Assembly: GCF_047663525.1 (NCBI RefSeq)
Contig: NC_092591.1
Location: forward strand, 31,033,001-31,097,000
Direction of reading: 5' to 3'
DNA length: 64,000 nucleotides
DNA from: Anas platyrhynchos
Lineage: Eukaryota; Chordata; Aves; Anseriformes; Anatidae
A program made the translations under genes and the position numbers. The notes beneath the pieces were generated by a model, which saw only the letters and a list, made by a program, of their open reading frames with translations, was not told the DNA's origin and ran no database searches. Positions 27,501 to 36,700 of the stretch are shown piece by piece (position 1 is the first letter of the stretch; every line of letters begins with the position of its first letter).

Positions 27501-30500
27501 CCTGACTGCATTTGACCTCTGGTGGTAGACGTGATAGGATCGCAAGGCCTATCAGTCATTTCTAAGAAGGCTTCAAATTCACTTCAGGAAGTTGAAATAC
27601 TCAGCTAGTGAGTTGAAGCCAGTAAAGAATTTGGAGATCGTATTGGACATTTGGCCTTGGGTTCTTCAGTTTGCTATTGAACTCATATTTTGCCCTAAAA
27701 CATATCTTTATTCCCAGGGACCTCAGTTTCCAGATTCATTATACTTCCTGGGCTGTGACCACTACAGTAAACTGCCCGTGCCATAATGCATCATATGCTC
27801 TTCTTTCACTCCCTGCCTTCCTCATACTATACTGGGGACAATGTTGAGCTGCACAGCATCACGCCTATGGTCCCAGAGCTCTCAGCTGGCTCTCTGAACG
27901 CATGGCCTCATGCCATGAAGAGCAGAAACACTGTTCTACTACTACTAAATATTGTGTCAGGTTTCTAGATAAACCTTATCTCCTACAAAGCAGCTTGAAA
28001 ATAAGTTGAGGCTGCAATAAGCACTGCCAAAAGGCATGCACCTGATCAGGGACATGGATGGCAGTGGGGTGCAGGTACACTCTCCCACAGGTTGGCTCCT
28101 TGGCAAAAAAAGGAGCTGGTGAATTCCACAGCAGATAGTCCCACAGCCAAACTGGCTGCTGCTCACACTGTGGAATTCAGTTCTAGGACAAAAAAGAAAG
28201 CAAGTGTTGTCTGGTAAAATCCTGTAATGTGGGTTCCATAATCTTAAATGGATAGAAAACATCTTTGCTTGTACTCAGAAGGTTAAGAGTCAGCATGGAG
28301 CCAAACCCATACAGATCTGTTCCATTTAAGAGTCATCTACTACATTCAACTTTAGATTTACAAGGGTTCCCAAGCTGATTCTCCCTAGTCTGGCTGGCAG
28401 CCCCAGCTCACTGGATGCTAGACAAAGCCCAGCAGAGTTGCTCCATAGCTCAAGACATTGCATGCTAACTCAGTGGGGATGGGTCAGAAGAATCCAGCCT
28501 AGCCTGGATTCTATCACACTGTCCTCTATAGAAGACATTACAAATGCTGGATAAGGTGCAGGCAGTTCGGGGCAGGGGGTGGGGAGTGTTTTTTTTTTCT
28601 TGAGAACCTGCTGGGTACAGTGAAGGCCTCAGTGCTCCCCAAAACTACAGTGATGTAAGGAGCCAATCTGATCTACCTTCATTCCTTTGCCTCATTTATT
28701 GTAGAAAGAGGTCAAACCTGTTACCAACAGCATGGTCAGGTCACTTCAACGAATCAGACAATAAAACCAACACAGGTTCCATGACCCCTGAAGCTCTGTT
28801 TTTATTCTGACCCTCCACTAGCAACCCAACAGCCCGGAGCTCTTTCCATTTTCCTTTGCAGCCTGCTGTAACTGTAGAGTAGGAAAGCATGATGAGATGG
28901 AGCAATGTGACCAGAACAGACTACCTAAAGGCTTTTATAATTATTGGACATCAGGTTTGTAAGCCCAGTAATTAGAGGAAGCCTTTCCAGGAGTGGTTAC
29001 AGGTCTGTAAACCTTGGGCAAAAATCCACACGGGACTTGAGCTCCCTCATTCCTATTTGCTGTTGCAACCACAAGCACTTTGTCAGTCTTGGAAGTCCAG
29101 CTCAATTCACCCTGGGCTTCAAGGGAACCTGACTAACCCAGAAATTCCCAGTGTATTTAACAACTTCAAGTCTGGGGGAAAGTGATCCCCCTGGACTGAG
29201 CATAGAAAGTCAGCAGCGATTTTTGGTAAAGCTCAGCCTTTGATTAGGCAAGTTTGGCTCCTGTTATCCTCAGAAGCTAAATCTCTGTTCAAAAGCAAAG
29301 CAGCCACAAGTATATTCCACAGGCAATGGCCCTGCTGGGAAGGAAGGGAGGGCTGCTCTTTCCACCAAACCCTGGTGTCATCTTCCCGCTTATGGAGAGC
29401 TAGTGGAATAATTGTCCAGTGATATTCCAACAAGTGTTCCTCAGCACTCATCCTTCCTGTCAGCAGTATATTACATTACTTTTTCATTCCTTTGTGCTGC
29501 TGGACCACCCCTGCTTATGCTGCACACAAGTGATCTACCTCCCCCGCATGCACTGCCTTGGGACTTAAAACTCTATTCCAGTTTTACGCCCACAAAAGCA
29601 GGCACTAATCCCTCCTGTGTTGCTGTGGGAGGCTCCTTCTAACGAACCTCATTTGCAACACCACATCAAATGCTTCCCCCAGATCTCAGTGAATGATCAT
29701 AACCTGGCCTGCTCCCTGGCTTACCAAGATTCACACTAGATGGCACGCACATCAAACTCCAAACAAGACGGATGGGCAGCTGCCATCGCCTTGCCTGGGT
29801 GTGTGGGTATTAGGGGAAATACTCTTTGCCTTCTTAGAAAATGAGGAGGGGAACTATTACACCCAAATTAACTCTTCTGCTGATCCACGCGTTCTTCCCC
29901 TCCCAACGAAAGGCAAAATGAGACTGCAAACCAGGCCTTTTGAAGATACAAGAGAACACAGAGCTGAGGAGAGAAGCAGCTTTTTACAGCATCCACCAAG
30001 GCTCCGGCACTGCTAACGCCCAGGCCCCTCGTTGCTCGGCCACCACACGTTTGGTAGCTCACAGACCCACAAGCCAGGCAGTCATGAAAAGACACAGCTT
30101 GCCCCAGATCCACTCCTGCAGCAGGACTGCAAGAGGAAGCAACTTGGAATCTGATTGCCTCTCATCTGCAAAGCATGGAGAGCCCATGCAGCAAGTAAAT
30201 CCTACCCCTCGCACTCCCCAGACGTGTCCAAGCCTCAGCCCAGGGAGGCTGCCAGCTGGGATTGCCTTCCCAAGGGCTGGCTCGCACAGAGCAGCAGGAC
30301 CCAGGGGTCCTACACCTGCTGAACTGAGACCCAGCAGCACACTCCTTCCTTTACTTCTGGCCTCCCCAAGAACGAGAGATGCAGAAGTCACGTCACCAAC
30401 TCCCAACATGTACGCCCTTCAGTTTTGGCCCTCAACTCTCCTGTTCTTCTCAGCTCACTCTCCTTCCTCAAACATCACTGCTCTCAGGTATGCCAGTGCC

Positions 30501-30701
30501 TCATCCTCCCCCAGCTGAATATACACACTCCCAGGCCGCCACAAACCCTGCCCAAAACACGCCACCTGCCCCGCCACCATGCTTACAATCTAGAGAAGCA
30601 AAAGCCCCGGTACTCACATCATCCCATTTGATGAAGCGCTCGCCCTTGGACAGATACTCCTTCACCTCCGGGGGCTGCAGGACAGGGGTAAGCATTGACA
30701 T
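396..30701 (-). CDS. PLCB2: Phospholipase C beta-2, 5' half of the gene (16 coding exons, continues past the left edge)
   Basis: PLCB2 hydrolyses PIP2 to IP3 and diacylglycerol at the plasma membrane, activated by Gq-family alpha subunits and by G-beta-gamma. Sixteen exons join with GT/AG borders and compatible phases to 1,681 coding bases: residues 1-560 plus one base, of roughly 1,180 expected for the family. PH domain is about residues 11-140, EF hands about 141-300, X box about 312-463, X-Y linker about 464-540, and the Y box begins in the last exon. Catalytic H327 and H374 and Ca2+ ligands N328, E357, D359 and E408 are all present, at the human positions. The protein starts [17 protein letters not shown], close to mammalian PLCB2, and the linker motif [15 protein letters not shown] is typical of PLC-beta. 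I prefer PLCB2 over PLCB1/3/4 because of the exon 9 and 10 sequence ([14 protein letters not shown]) and synteny with INAFM2. No broken frame is seen. The start is the first ATG of exon 1; a second ATG lies two codons on. Confidence 0.97.
493..1158 (-). other. PLCB2 intron 15
   Basis: 666 nt of intron with normal borders. Short open frames on both strands here are not supported by any recognisable protein. Nothing else is recognised. Confidence 0.7.
1159..1247 (-). CDS. PLCB2: PLCB2 coding exon 15 (acidic X-Y linker)
   Basis: 89 nt completing G499 and encoding residues 500-528. It holds an acidic run ([10 protein letters not shown]) followed by [15 protein letters not shown], the conserved end of the PLC-beta X-Y linker. 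In the family this negatively charged linker covers the active site and autoinhibits the enzyme in solution. The donor is GTACTG. The acceptor chosen is the CAG at 1248-1250; a second in-frame AG 9 nt upstream (exon start 1256) would add three residues. Confidence 0.93.
1248..2239 (-). other. PLCB2 intron 14
   Basis: About 1 kb of intron. It contains a short CR1 3' end at about 1810-1876, listed separately. Nothing else is recognised. Confidence 0.7.
1810..1876 (+). mobile_element. CR1 LINE, 3' terminal remnant
   Basis: The sequence runs GTAGATGATCCTTTCCAACC, then CTGTTCTATGATTCC and ATTATTCTATGG. This is the usual end of an avian CR1: a TAGATGATC...TTCCAACCC block followed by degenerate 8-bp ATTCTATG tail repeats. 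Only the last 70 bases or so are recognisable, a severe 5' truncation. It lies antisense to PLCB2 inside intron 14. Confidence 0.75.
2240..2411 (-). CDS. PLCB2: PLCB2 coding exon 14 (end of X box, linker start)
   Basis: 172 nt encoding residues 442-498 plus one base. It begins [20 protein letters not shown], the conserved last strand and helix of the X box. It then enters a linker with a basic stretch ([20 protein letters not shown]) before a neutral-to-acidic segment ending DAEDT. The acceptor is CTGTTGCAG and the donor GTATGT. Confidence 0.96.
2412..3846 (-). other. PLCB2 intron 13
   Basis: 1.4 kb of intron. A short C-run lies near 2999-3006. No repeat family or RNA gene is recognised. Confidence 0.7.
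3847..3931 (-). CDS. PLCB2: PLCB2 coding exon 13 (X box)
   Basis: 85 nt completing S413 and encoding residues 414-441, [20 protein letters not shown] then TEPLEKYP. This is the X-box helix after the E408 segment. The acceptor is ACTAG and the donor GTAAGT. Confidence 0.96.
3932..4329 (-). other. PLCB2 intron 12
   Basis: 398 nt of intron. Nothing recognised beyond the splice sites. Confidence 0.7.
4330..4412 (-). CDS. PLCB2: PLCB2 coding exon 12 (X box, Ca2+ ligand E408)
   Basis: 83 nt encoding residues 386-412 plus two bases of S413. It contains [13 protein letters not shown] and [12 protein letters not shown]408 in SFENH is a calcium ligand of the active site. The acceptor is CTTTAG and the donor GTGAGT. 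Confidence 0.97.
4413..6572 (-). other. PLCB2 intron 11
   Basis: 2.2 kb of intron. Several open frames of 60-120 codons occur on both strands; none resembles a known protein. No recognisable transposon. Confidence 0.65.
6573..6730 (-). CDS. PLCB2: PLCB2 coding exon 11 (X box, E357, D359, H374)
   Basis: 158 nt completing A333 and encoding residues 334-385. [11 protein letters not shown] carries Ca2+ ligands E357 and D359, and [10 protein letters not shown] carries H374, the second catalytic histidine. The acceptor is CTGCAG and the donor GTACAG, phase 0. All key residues are intact. Confidence 0.98.
6731..7042 (-). other. PLCB2 intron 10
   Basis: 312 nt of intron. Nothing recognised. Confidence 0.7.
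7043..7189 (-). CDS. PLCB2: PLCB2 coding exon 10 (EF hand to X box, H327)
   Basis: 147 nt completing G284 and encoding residues 285-332 plus one base. [14 protein letters not shown] ends the EF-hand region. [13 protein letters not shown] opens the X box and holds catalytic H327 and Ca2+ ligand N328. The acceptor is TGTAG and the donor GTATGG. Confidence 0.98.
7405..7571 (-). CDS. PLCB2: PLCB2 coding exon 9 (EF-hand region)
   Basis: 167 nt completing H228 and encoding residues 229-283 plus one base. It includes [20 protein letters not shown] and [12 protein letters not shown], closely PLCB2-like. The acceptor is CCTTCAG and the donor GTGAGT. Confidence 0.97.
7572..9235 (-). other. PLCB2 intron 8
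   Basis: 1.66 kb of intron, more than half of it one same-strand CR1 insertion (about 8216-9175, listed separately). The remaining 0.6 kb next to exon 9 shows nothing recognisable. Confidence 0.75.
8216..9175 (-). mobile_element. CR1 LINE, 5'-truncated, with an open C-terminal reverse-transcriptase frame
   Basis: About 960 bp of CR1 on the minus strand, the same strand as the host gene. The frame is open from its truncated start, [13 protein letters not shown], through the RT catalytic motif [51 protein letters not shown] and [17 protein letters not shown], to a stop at about 8298. A short 3' UTR follows, ending in two ATTCTGTG repeats at about 8216-8232. The endonuclease and RT fingers are missing, so the copy cannot move on its own. 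Around 290 uninterrupted codons suggest a younger insertion than the other CR1 pieces here. The 5' border is about 60 bp past the exon 8 donor. Confidence 0.95.
9236..9336 (-). CDS. PLCB2: PLCB2 coding exon 8 (EF-hand region)
   Basis: 101 nt encoding residues 195-227 plus two bases of H228: [20 protein letters not shown] then [13 protein letters not shown]. The acceptor is TTCTCAG and the donor GTAAGT. The CR1 insertion begins shortly after this donor. The intronic frame meets TAA at once, so read-through into CR1 is not in frame. Confidence 0.96.
9337..9942 (-). other. PLCB2 intron 7
   Basis: 606 nt of intron. Nothing recognised. Confidence 0.7.
9943..10018 (-). CDS. PLCB2: PLCB2 coding exon 7 (EF-hand region)
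   Basis: 76 nt completing N169 and encoding residues 170-194, [20 protein letters not shown] then LPKGK. The acceptor is the TTAG after a long pyrimidine tract. A nearer CAG 9 nt downstream was rejected because it would break the phase and drop the conserved residues before [10 protein letters not shown]. The donor is GTAAGG. Confidence 0.95.
10019..12542 (-). other. PLCB2 intron 6
   Basis: 2.5 kb of AT-rich intron with a few short A-runs. No repeat family or RNA gene recognised. Confidence 0.65.
12543..12596 (-). CDS. PLCB2: PLCB2 coding exon 6 (PH to EF-hand junction)
   Basis: 54 nt completing I151 and encoding [17 protein letters not shown] (152-168) plus two bases of N169. The acceptor is TTTTTTCACAG and the donor GTGAGT. 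Both ends are split codons that match exons 5 and 7, so its phase is fixed. Confidence 0.95.
12597..13232 (-). other. PLCB2 intron 5
   Basis: 636 nt of intron. Nothing recognised. Confidence 0.7.
13233..13312 (-). CDS. PLCB2: PLCB2 coding exon 5 (end of PH domain)
   Basis: 80 nt encoding residues 125-150, [20 protein letters not shown] then YTFLEK, plus two bases of I151. This is the C-terminal helix of the PH domain. The acceptor is TTCTCCAG and the donor GTAAGT. Confidence 0.96.
13313..13674 (-). other. PLCB2 intron 4
   Basis: 362 nt of intron. Nothing recognised. Confidence 0.7.
13675..13815 (-). CDS. PLCB2: PLCB2 coding exon 4 (PH domain)
   Basis: 141 nt encoding residues 78-124, including [20 protein letters not shown] and [20 protein letters not shown]. 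This is the core of the PH domain, the surface that binds Rac-type GTPases and membrane in the PLCB2 family. The acceptor is TTTTGCAG and the donor GTATGA, phase 0 at both ends. Confidence 0.97.
18463..18592. repeat. (TC)n, A-run and (AAAT)n microsatellites
   Basis: A short TC tract leads into an 18-base A-run (18475-18492). About 40 bases later a nearly perfect AAAT repeat of some 14 units spans about 18534-18592. A tract this pure is probably length-polymorphic. Confidence 0.97.
20430..20860 (-). mobile_element. CR1 LINE fragment, ORF2 region upstream of the RT core
   Basis: Minus-strand translation gives [20 protein letters not shown], then after stops and frame changes [20 protein letters not shown] and [13 protein letters not shown]. 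This is the characteristic CR1 segment between endonuclease and reverse transcriptase (KxxVYxxWKQGQAxWxxYR ... KGNKKGFxxYI ... GPLLxExGxLV). The frame is broken by several stops, so it is a dead fragment. It may extend a further 200 bp toward 20.2 kb, with less certainty. Confidence 0.8.
20925..20945. repeat. C-run followed by T-run
   Basis: Twelve C directly followed by nine T. Runs like this are prone to assembly length error. Confidence 0.95.
21276..21306. repeat. (TTTG)n microsatellite
   Basis: About five TTTG units flanked by T-runs, within PLCB2 intron 3. Confidence 0.95.
21350..21520 (-). mobile_element. Ancient CR1/LINE reverse-transcriptase remnant
   Basis: The minus strand reads [17 protein letters not shown], followed some 25 residues later by KDLELLIDW. 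This parallels the RT stretch [13 protein letters not shown] ... LQKDLxxLxxW of CR1-type LINEs. The catalytic FADD has decayed. The divergence implies an old insertion. It lies upstream, in element order, of the 20.43-20.86 kb piece although it encodes a later ORF2 segment, so the two come from separate insertions. Confidence 0.55.
23493..23561 (-). CDS. PLCB2: PLCB2 coding exon 3 (PH domain)
   Basis: 69 nt encoding residues 55-77, [20 protein letters not shown] then IPK, a PH-domain strand pair. The acceptor is GTTGTAG and the donor GTGAGT, phase 0 at both ends. Confidence 0.97.
23562..26523 (-). other. PLCB2 intron 2
   Basis: 3 kb of intron. An old CR1 3'-region remnant lies at about 24593-24745. 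The rest shows nothing recognisable. Confidence 0.65.
24593..24745 (-). mobile_element. Old CR1 LINE 3'-region remnant
   Basis: On the plus strand CTTCCCTGGGCAGCCCACTC, then TTAATATCCAGCCTGAATTT and GTTACTAATTTACCTGCTC follow the order of the CR1 3' UTR complement (CCTCCCTGGGCAGCCTGTTC ... AATATCTAACCTAAATCTCC ... AACCCATTACCCCTTGTC). It is diverged and has lost its tail. Confidence 0.6.
26524..26601 (-). CDS. PLCB2: PLCB2 coding exon 2 (PH domain)
   Basis: 78 nt encoding residues 29-54, [20 protein letters not shown] then WTYQNK. The acceptor is TTGGTCAG and the donor GTAAGT, phase 0 at both ends. [18 protein letters not shown] is a PLC-beta PH-domain signature. Confidence 0.98.
26602..30617 (-). 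other. PLCB2 intron 1
   Basis: 4 kb of intron, richer in GC toward exon 1. No transposon or RNA gene recognised. A 192-codon plus-strand frame at 29940-30518 overlaps its end and is treated as chance. Confidence 0.65.
30618..30701 (-). CDS. PLCB2: PLCB2 first coding exon
   Basis: 84 nt encoding residues 1-28, [20 protein letters not shown] then ERFIKWDD, with donor GTGAGT. The start is fixed by similarity to the mammalian N-terminus (MSLLNPVLLPPKV). Upstream, after 23 bases of leader, CTACTCCTATTGCTTCTTTT plus AG looks like a strong splice acceptor (exon start 30724), so this is probably exon 2 of the transcript, behind a non-coding exon. The frame stays open about 79 codons upstream; I take that as chance. 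Confidence 0.96.
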
Positions 30702-30724
30702 TGTCCCGTAGCTGTGCTCCTTGG
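30702..30724 (-). other. PLCB2 5' leader within the first coding exon, bounded by a predicted splice acceptor
   Basis: These 23 bases sit between the predicted acceptor (TTGCTTCTTTTAG) and the start codon. The pyrimidine-rich tract at about 30727-30750 supports splicing from an upstream non-coding exon that I could not place. Confidence 0.5.
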
Positions 30725-33700
30725 CTAAAAGAAGCAATAGGAGTAGCACAGTTTGTTCCTCGTTGGCCCCCTCTCCTCTATCTCTGCCTCTCACATGGCA
30801 AGGCTCTCTGCCATCTCCACTGTTGGCATCAGAAAGCAAACAGCCTCTTACATCGCGGCCAAATTTAGGAGGGGCAGTGACAGGCAGGCGAGGACCGACG
30901 AATCTGCATTGTAAATCAACAGCTCTCCAAACAAGCACGAGAAGCTCAGCCCAAGGTCACCTAGAGGGAAGCCTGCGATGAGCGGAGATGCCCGCGTGGG
31001 CACACATGCACGCACACCGTCTTTCCAGGAGGGACCGACTCCTCGGGGCCGTACTTGTGAAGCGCACGGTTCGCAGCACTTCCGCAACTGAACTTCCTTA
31101 AATGTTCTCTTTGACAAAGTGCAGGCATTGCCAGTTGACACTCAAAACTATTTCAGCAGATGTGGTTACAGAACAGCTCAGGGTTTGGCTACAAGCAGAC
31201 TGCCCCCTTCATGCAACCAGGACAAATATCATGTACAATTTATATTTTGCTCTGTCGACTCCTTTTGCGGGGCCTCTTGCTGCACTGCCCCATCTAACTT
31301 TTTTCTTTGTTTTACAGATTCTTCTGAATGCTAACCTCAAAGTGAGAAGGACCAGCAGGGCAGATGGAAATTTCATAGGCAGATGAAAAAAACTTCACAA
31401 GAGTACTTAGGAACTGCAACATGCTCCAGATTCACTGTGGTCTCTGGGAGGTCCTCTGGGAGCACAGGATAATAAAGATGAGTAAGGTGGGGACTATAAC
31501 AATGAAGCTGCAGGGAAGAGACAGAAAGGGGAACAGAAAGTTAATGGCAAACAGCGCAAAAAGTCCCCACTCCCAAACTTGAAGAAAAGGAATTAAGCAT
31601 GGACAGCAGAGGAGAAAAGGAGCTTCTGCTGCCAGAAGTGTACTGGCTAACCACAAGGAGAGTGTCTTGTGTGAAGTAGTGAAACAGGCAATGTTAATTT
31701 AAGTCAAAAAGGTAGAGCCATGGAACTAACTAGAAGTGGAGATAGCTGTACTGCACTTGCTGTAATAGGATTTCCATCTTCATAGAAGATGCCAAGGATA
31801 AAATCCTACCAGGAAAGTCATAGTGTGTTGTTTATAAGGGCAATGAGACTGTATCAAGTAAAGATTCTGTGCAAAGGGAGCACATAATTTTGTTGTTCCT
31901 TCCCACCTTCGACTTCCCCACTTCAGCAAGGCCAGTTGAAGGTGGATCAGTCATCCTTCCCCAGGCTGTCTGAAGGAATCAGAAAGCATTTTCAAATGTC
32001 AGTGGCATGAGGGAGGAGAGAAATTGGAAGGAGATTAAATGGACCTGCAGGAAGTGCTCTAGCTGTAAGAATCAAAGATGGCAGCAATGGTCAGACAGAT
32101 TCGTGCTGCAGAAACACAACGCTGAGCAAACCTCGCATCCTTTGTACCTTTCTTTCAAGAGTTTATCTGCCTGACAAACATTGAATAAGGGAGCTTCTAC
32201 GCTGCCAGCTACCATTGAGTTTTCCGCATTTACCAAAATATTTTGCAAGGCACTGTACTCTAAGGATTGGCTACCCAGCTGACGGCTGTTACCTTTATTT
32301 TATTATGACAGAGAGCAGAGGTGGCTTACCCATCACTGTGGTTGCTGAGTGTCAGGGCTGAGACTGAGACATAGGAAAGCATCGTCTCCAGTCTCATAAC
32401 CAAGGCACGCTTGCTGTATTAAGTTTCTTTGCATATGTATCCAAGTTGCATGTGCTGAGAGAGCAGGGGGCACTGCAGGCCCAGCCACGGCAGCACAACC
32501 AAGCCCCCCCCCCTTGCAGGGACTGCTGTTACTCCCAAGCAAAGTGGCAGATGACAGTGGCTGCCCAGATCCCAAGGCCTGTGATGGAAGAGCTCACACA
32601 TGTCAGCAACAGCCTGTGACTTGGCATAAATGTCAGTGAAACACCAGGCACTGATGAGTGTTCTTTTTCTCTGTTCTTCTCACAAATAGCATAGGAACAG
32701 ACCCTGAAGCTATATAGGTATGTAAAGCCCACAGGAACACAGGAGGCTGCAGTGAGGAGGGAAAGTTTTGGCTACTCTCACCTGATCCCTTCTGTAAGGC
32801 CTGAGCAGTTCCAGGACTGCTTGTCTTTGACCCAGGGAGCAGCTGTGAAACAGATGAACTTGCTCAGGAGTGCTGCGGTCCTCCCATAACTCCCATTGTG
32901 CAACACAAAGCACTAAAGGCAGACCTTGGAGAACACAGCTGTGAAGAAGCAAAAGGTGGGATGAGCTTTGCCACCAGGTGCTGTCAGAAGTCTGCAGGCA
33001 AAATAAGGCAGCCACAGCAAGTGATTCCAGTGGGCACCCTGTATTTAACACAAATATAACAGCTTTATAAGCAATGTTTGTTTCTTGCCAGAACCAGGGT
33101 GTCACAGAACAGCAGCTTCTCTCCTGCATTCTCTCAGACCTGTACATTTAACAGCTTTCACTGTCCCATCAACAAACCCAAAGCAAGCAAGAATTGTGCC
33201 ATGGCTTTACTTGCTTGGCACTCACGGTGAGCTTTCCCTGAAGGGTGACATAATAAATAAACACGAAGAAGCAACCAAGCCAGCAGCTGTCTTGAGAGGT
33301 TGCCCGGCACTGCAACAGCAACTGCCAAGACCCCTCCTTGCAGAAAGATGGTCACTACAGCTGAAGCTCACTTCCTTTTACATAACACAGGCACCTTATC
33401 TCGTATTTCACACTCCTTGCTCTATGTCAGAGCTTCTGCCTCTTGCATGAAGAGACAGCTGATGGCACAGCGATAGAATAAAACAGTCCTGCCCTCTGCT
33501 GAAAGCTTTGATATCAAAGCAGGCAGAAGCAACAGCACTTGGAGCAGCATTTATTCTAAGCACCCTCTTGCAAAACCATCACCTGGTCTGTAGCCACCCC
33601 ACATCCACTGCACCTCCTTTGCTTTCATCCTTTACCTTCACCACTGTACATCCCACCACCTACTACAAGAATTTCAATATCAAACATTTCCCTCACCCCC

Positions 33701-36700
33701 CGTGACTCTCCTACCTCCTTTGTCCTACCTATTCAGCAGCCTTTACCCCCCACAAAATACATGCAGAGGCAAGGTAGCCAGAGTTACCCTTCAGAGATTT
33801 TATGAGATAAGGTTTGTAGACAGAGCTTTTAAGACACACTATCTCCTGAACCACCTTGACTGGATCACTCCTCAGTTCTAGCAAATTCCTTTGTAGCCTC
33901 AACCCCAACCCATTCCTAGCACGCCCACTTCTTCTGAAATCTGTAAGAAATCTCTCCCAGCATTGCTCCATTATAATTATACTTTGCAGTGTGCAATACT
34001 GTCCTCTGCTGAATGAGCTATGATATTACACACGCAGCCTTAGAGCATTACCTTCAAACACCAGTAATGAACTCACAGCCAAGCAAAACTGAATTAATCT
34101 TACTTGTCCTTTTGCTATTCTGCAGTCTGAGCCACAGGAATCCTGAACGGCTCAAGGAGACCCTCAGGACCACAAAGGCCAATATATCCTCACCATCCCT
34201 GGAGATGGGAACTGCTGAGTGTGTGCCAAGACATACTGCATGTCCTGCTTGCAGCCCAAACCACAAAGGCCAAGGATTCACAACACCCCTCAGCTGACAG
34301 CTTCATCTTGATCTACAACAGCCATGCTGTCACATCAGAGGGCTGGGGGCTGCTACATCATGGAAAGACAAGTGGTCACAGATGCCACACTGTAAAAGCA
34401 GTGAGGTCTTGTGTAAAAATAAGCAAAAAAAAAAAATAAAATGACCACGACCTGGCTAGATCCAAAACTGAGCAGGCACATGCAGCCCTTACACTTACAA
34501 CTCAGACGTAATCACTGCACAGGGGTGATGGGACCATGCAATTCCTAATTACAACCAAAAGAATAAAATTTCCCAAGAGAGGTCATGAACAGAAGAGCAA
34601 GAAAGATGAAGAGCAGCAGCACGCTAGGCAGAATGCGTCGATCTTATGTTAGTCTTGCAGTAACAGAGCAGCAAAAATATCTAATTGCCCTGCTTTGTTC
34701 ATCTCCAGTACAGTGTAATGAACAGGAGATCATGATACTGGGGGACAAAGACCCCCCTTTGCTCTTGATCTCAACTTTTTCACTGTACTAGCCCAACTAA
34801 TTTCAACTTTATTATTTTTGCTTTTCACAGTCAATCAGTTCTACATCCCAGACATAGCTCGCTCTTCTTCTCATGGTTAGGCATATTTTTTTCCACTTAC
34901 TCGGTCAGATCCCACAATAGCTATTGCTACCCACACAGGTCAAGTCCAGAAGAGCGCAGCCTCCTTGGCAGGTCACAGAGAACACGACATTTCAGCTGCA
35001 GCACGGAGGGCTTTGAAGATCAGGGTCAACACCTTAAATGACACACCACGGAGATAGGCTTTTGTCCTGCTCCAGGTACTAACAGCTTTGGGAATGGGAG
35101 AATATTTTTAAGGTCATCGTGCTCATTTTCAGCTGAGAAATTATTATTTCTGAAGCATCAGTCTTCATTGTGGAATAAAGAATGAAAAATGACCTCTGAT
35201 ACACAACAGCTTTTGCTCAAAGCATTCAGGGTGCAGGAAAAACCAAGCTGCACTGGCACGATGCATGGTTCTTGCCCCATCCAGACAAGAGCCCAAACAA
35301 GAGCCTTGGTGTAGGCTCAGGTACTGACCACATTTTGGCTCTTCCCCTTCAGAGAGTTCTGAGGCAGCCTCTTAGCATAGGATTTCCAGGGTAAGGCAAC
35401 AGATTAGCCTTCGAGGGAGGATTAAATCCACACTTCCCTGAGAGTAAGTACATCTGTGTGTGTAGATTCACAGATATCAGCTCAGTTCCCATCAAGCTGA
35501 GGCAGGTAATGTGGCCTTCAGACCACAGGTGGCTTTTTGTCATCCGGCACAGACTGGCTGACAGCGCAGAGTTCACCTTTGCCTGCTCTCTCCCAAGGAG
35601 GTACACCCAGACACATCAGTACTGTCATAGTGATCTCTCAACCCCGCATGAGTTATGAATTTATGCACTTTAAGACAGGATTACAAACTAGTGCAAGTGC
35701 ACTGCAGGTTTCCTATATCACTTGGACACCTGTGTCCACATAAGCTCCAATGCATGGACTTTGAAAGGCACAGTCCCAGTGAATCCCATTCAAAAGACTG
35801 AGCCTCCCCGTCCAGACTACACCCCAGTGCAGCACTGCTCAGGGATGAAAGAATAAAAGACATGCTCTAAGCCTTCTTTGCACTGCTCCTACCAGCTGCC
35901 TCCAGGTTAAATCAGCCTCAGCCTGCTACCCAAGAACCTGCTTTAGTAAGAGCCCTGTTATACCCAGCCTCCACCTCCCACTATTCCACTCCTTGCCAAC
36001 GGCCTTTGCAAACTACGTGCCAAATACTTTGCCTCTGAGGTGAAACACTCTTGTGAAACAACGACGTACTCAAGTTGTCTTGCAGCTAAGAATGTATTTT
36101 CCATCAGAGGCTGCAAAGCAACAAGCAGGCAGGTCAACAAGCAGGTTTACAGCCTCCACCGTTTTAAGCGAATAGCACAAAAATCAGACTGGCAGGCTTT
36201 GCAGGGCAAGGACCACTTCCAGCTCTCAGGTTTCTCACTGACCTCTACCTACCTGTATCATTGAGGCTATTGAAAAACCTCAAAAGGCAGCACAGCCTTT
36301 TAGCTGTCTGAAGCTAAGGGGGCAAGAACCCACTCATGCATTGGTCTTTGATAAACATCTGTGGAGGGGATGAAGGTTTTACAGCAGGTCCTGAAGAGAT
36401 GAAGCCTGCTTTTGTTTGCTTTTAAGGAGAGGTTTGCTCTACTGATGCATCATTGTTGGCCACGACCCTGCTGTACACACAAATGGATTACTGATCAGAC
36501 CCATGCCACTCACTGATGAGCACATGAATACACACATGGCATGGCCATCACATCCTTCCACGGCTCCTCTGAGGGACTCATCTCCCTGCCTTACCAGGAA
36601 AGGCCCTTCTTACCTTGCTTATTTGTGCTTTTTACACAGCTTTTCTAGTCCTTACAGGTGCAATCAGCACTACATTTTAAATTACCTCCTTTCTCTCTAG

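Noticed and set aside
29940..30518. 192-codon plus-strand frame next to PLCB2 exon 1
   Set aside because: It lies antisense in intron 1, is Ser/Pro/Arg-rich, and has no domain, splice or polyadenylation support.
30702..30938. In-frame N-terminal extension of PLCB2 with a Leu-rich stretch
   Set aside because: The Leu run is the translated pyrimidine tract of a splice acceptor, and the homologous N-terminus starts at 30701.
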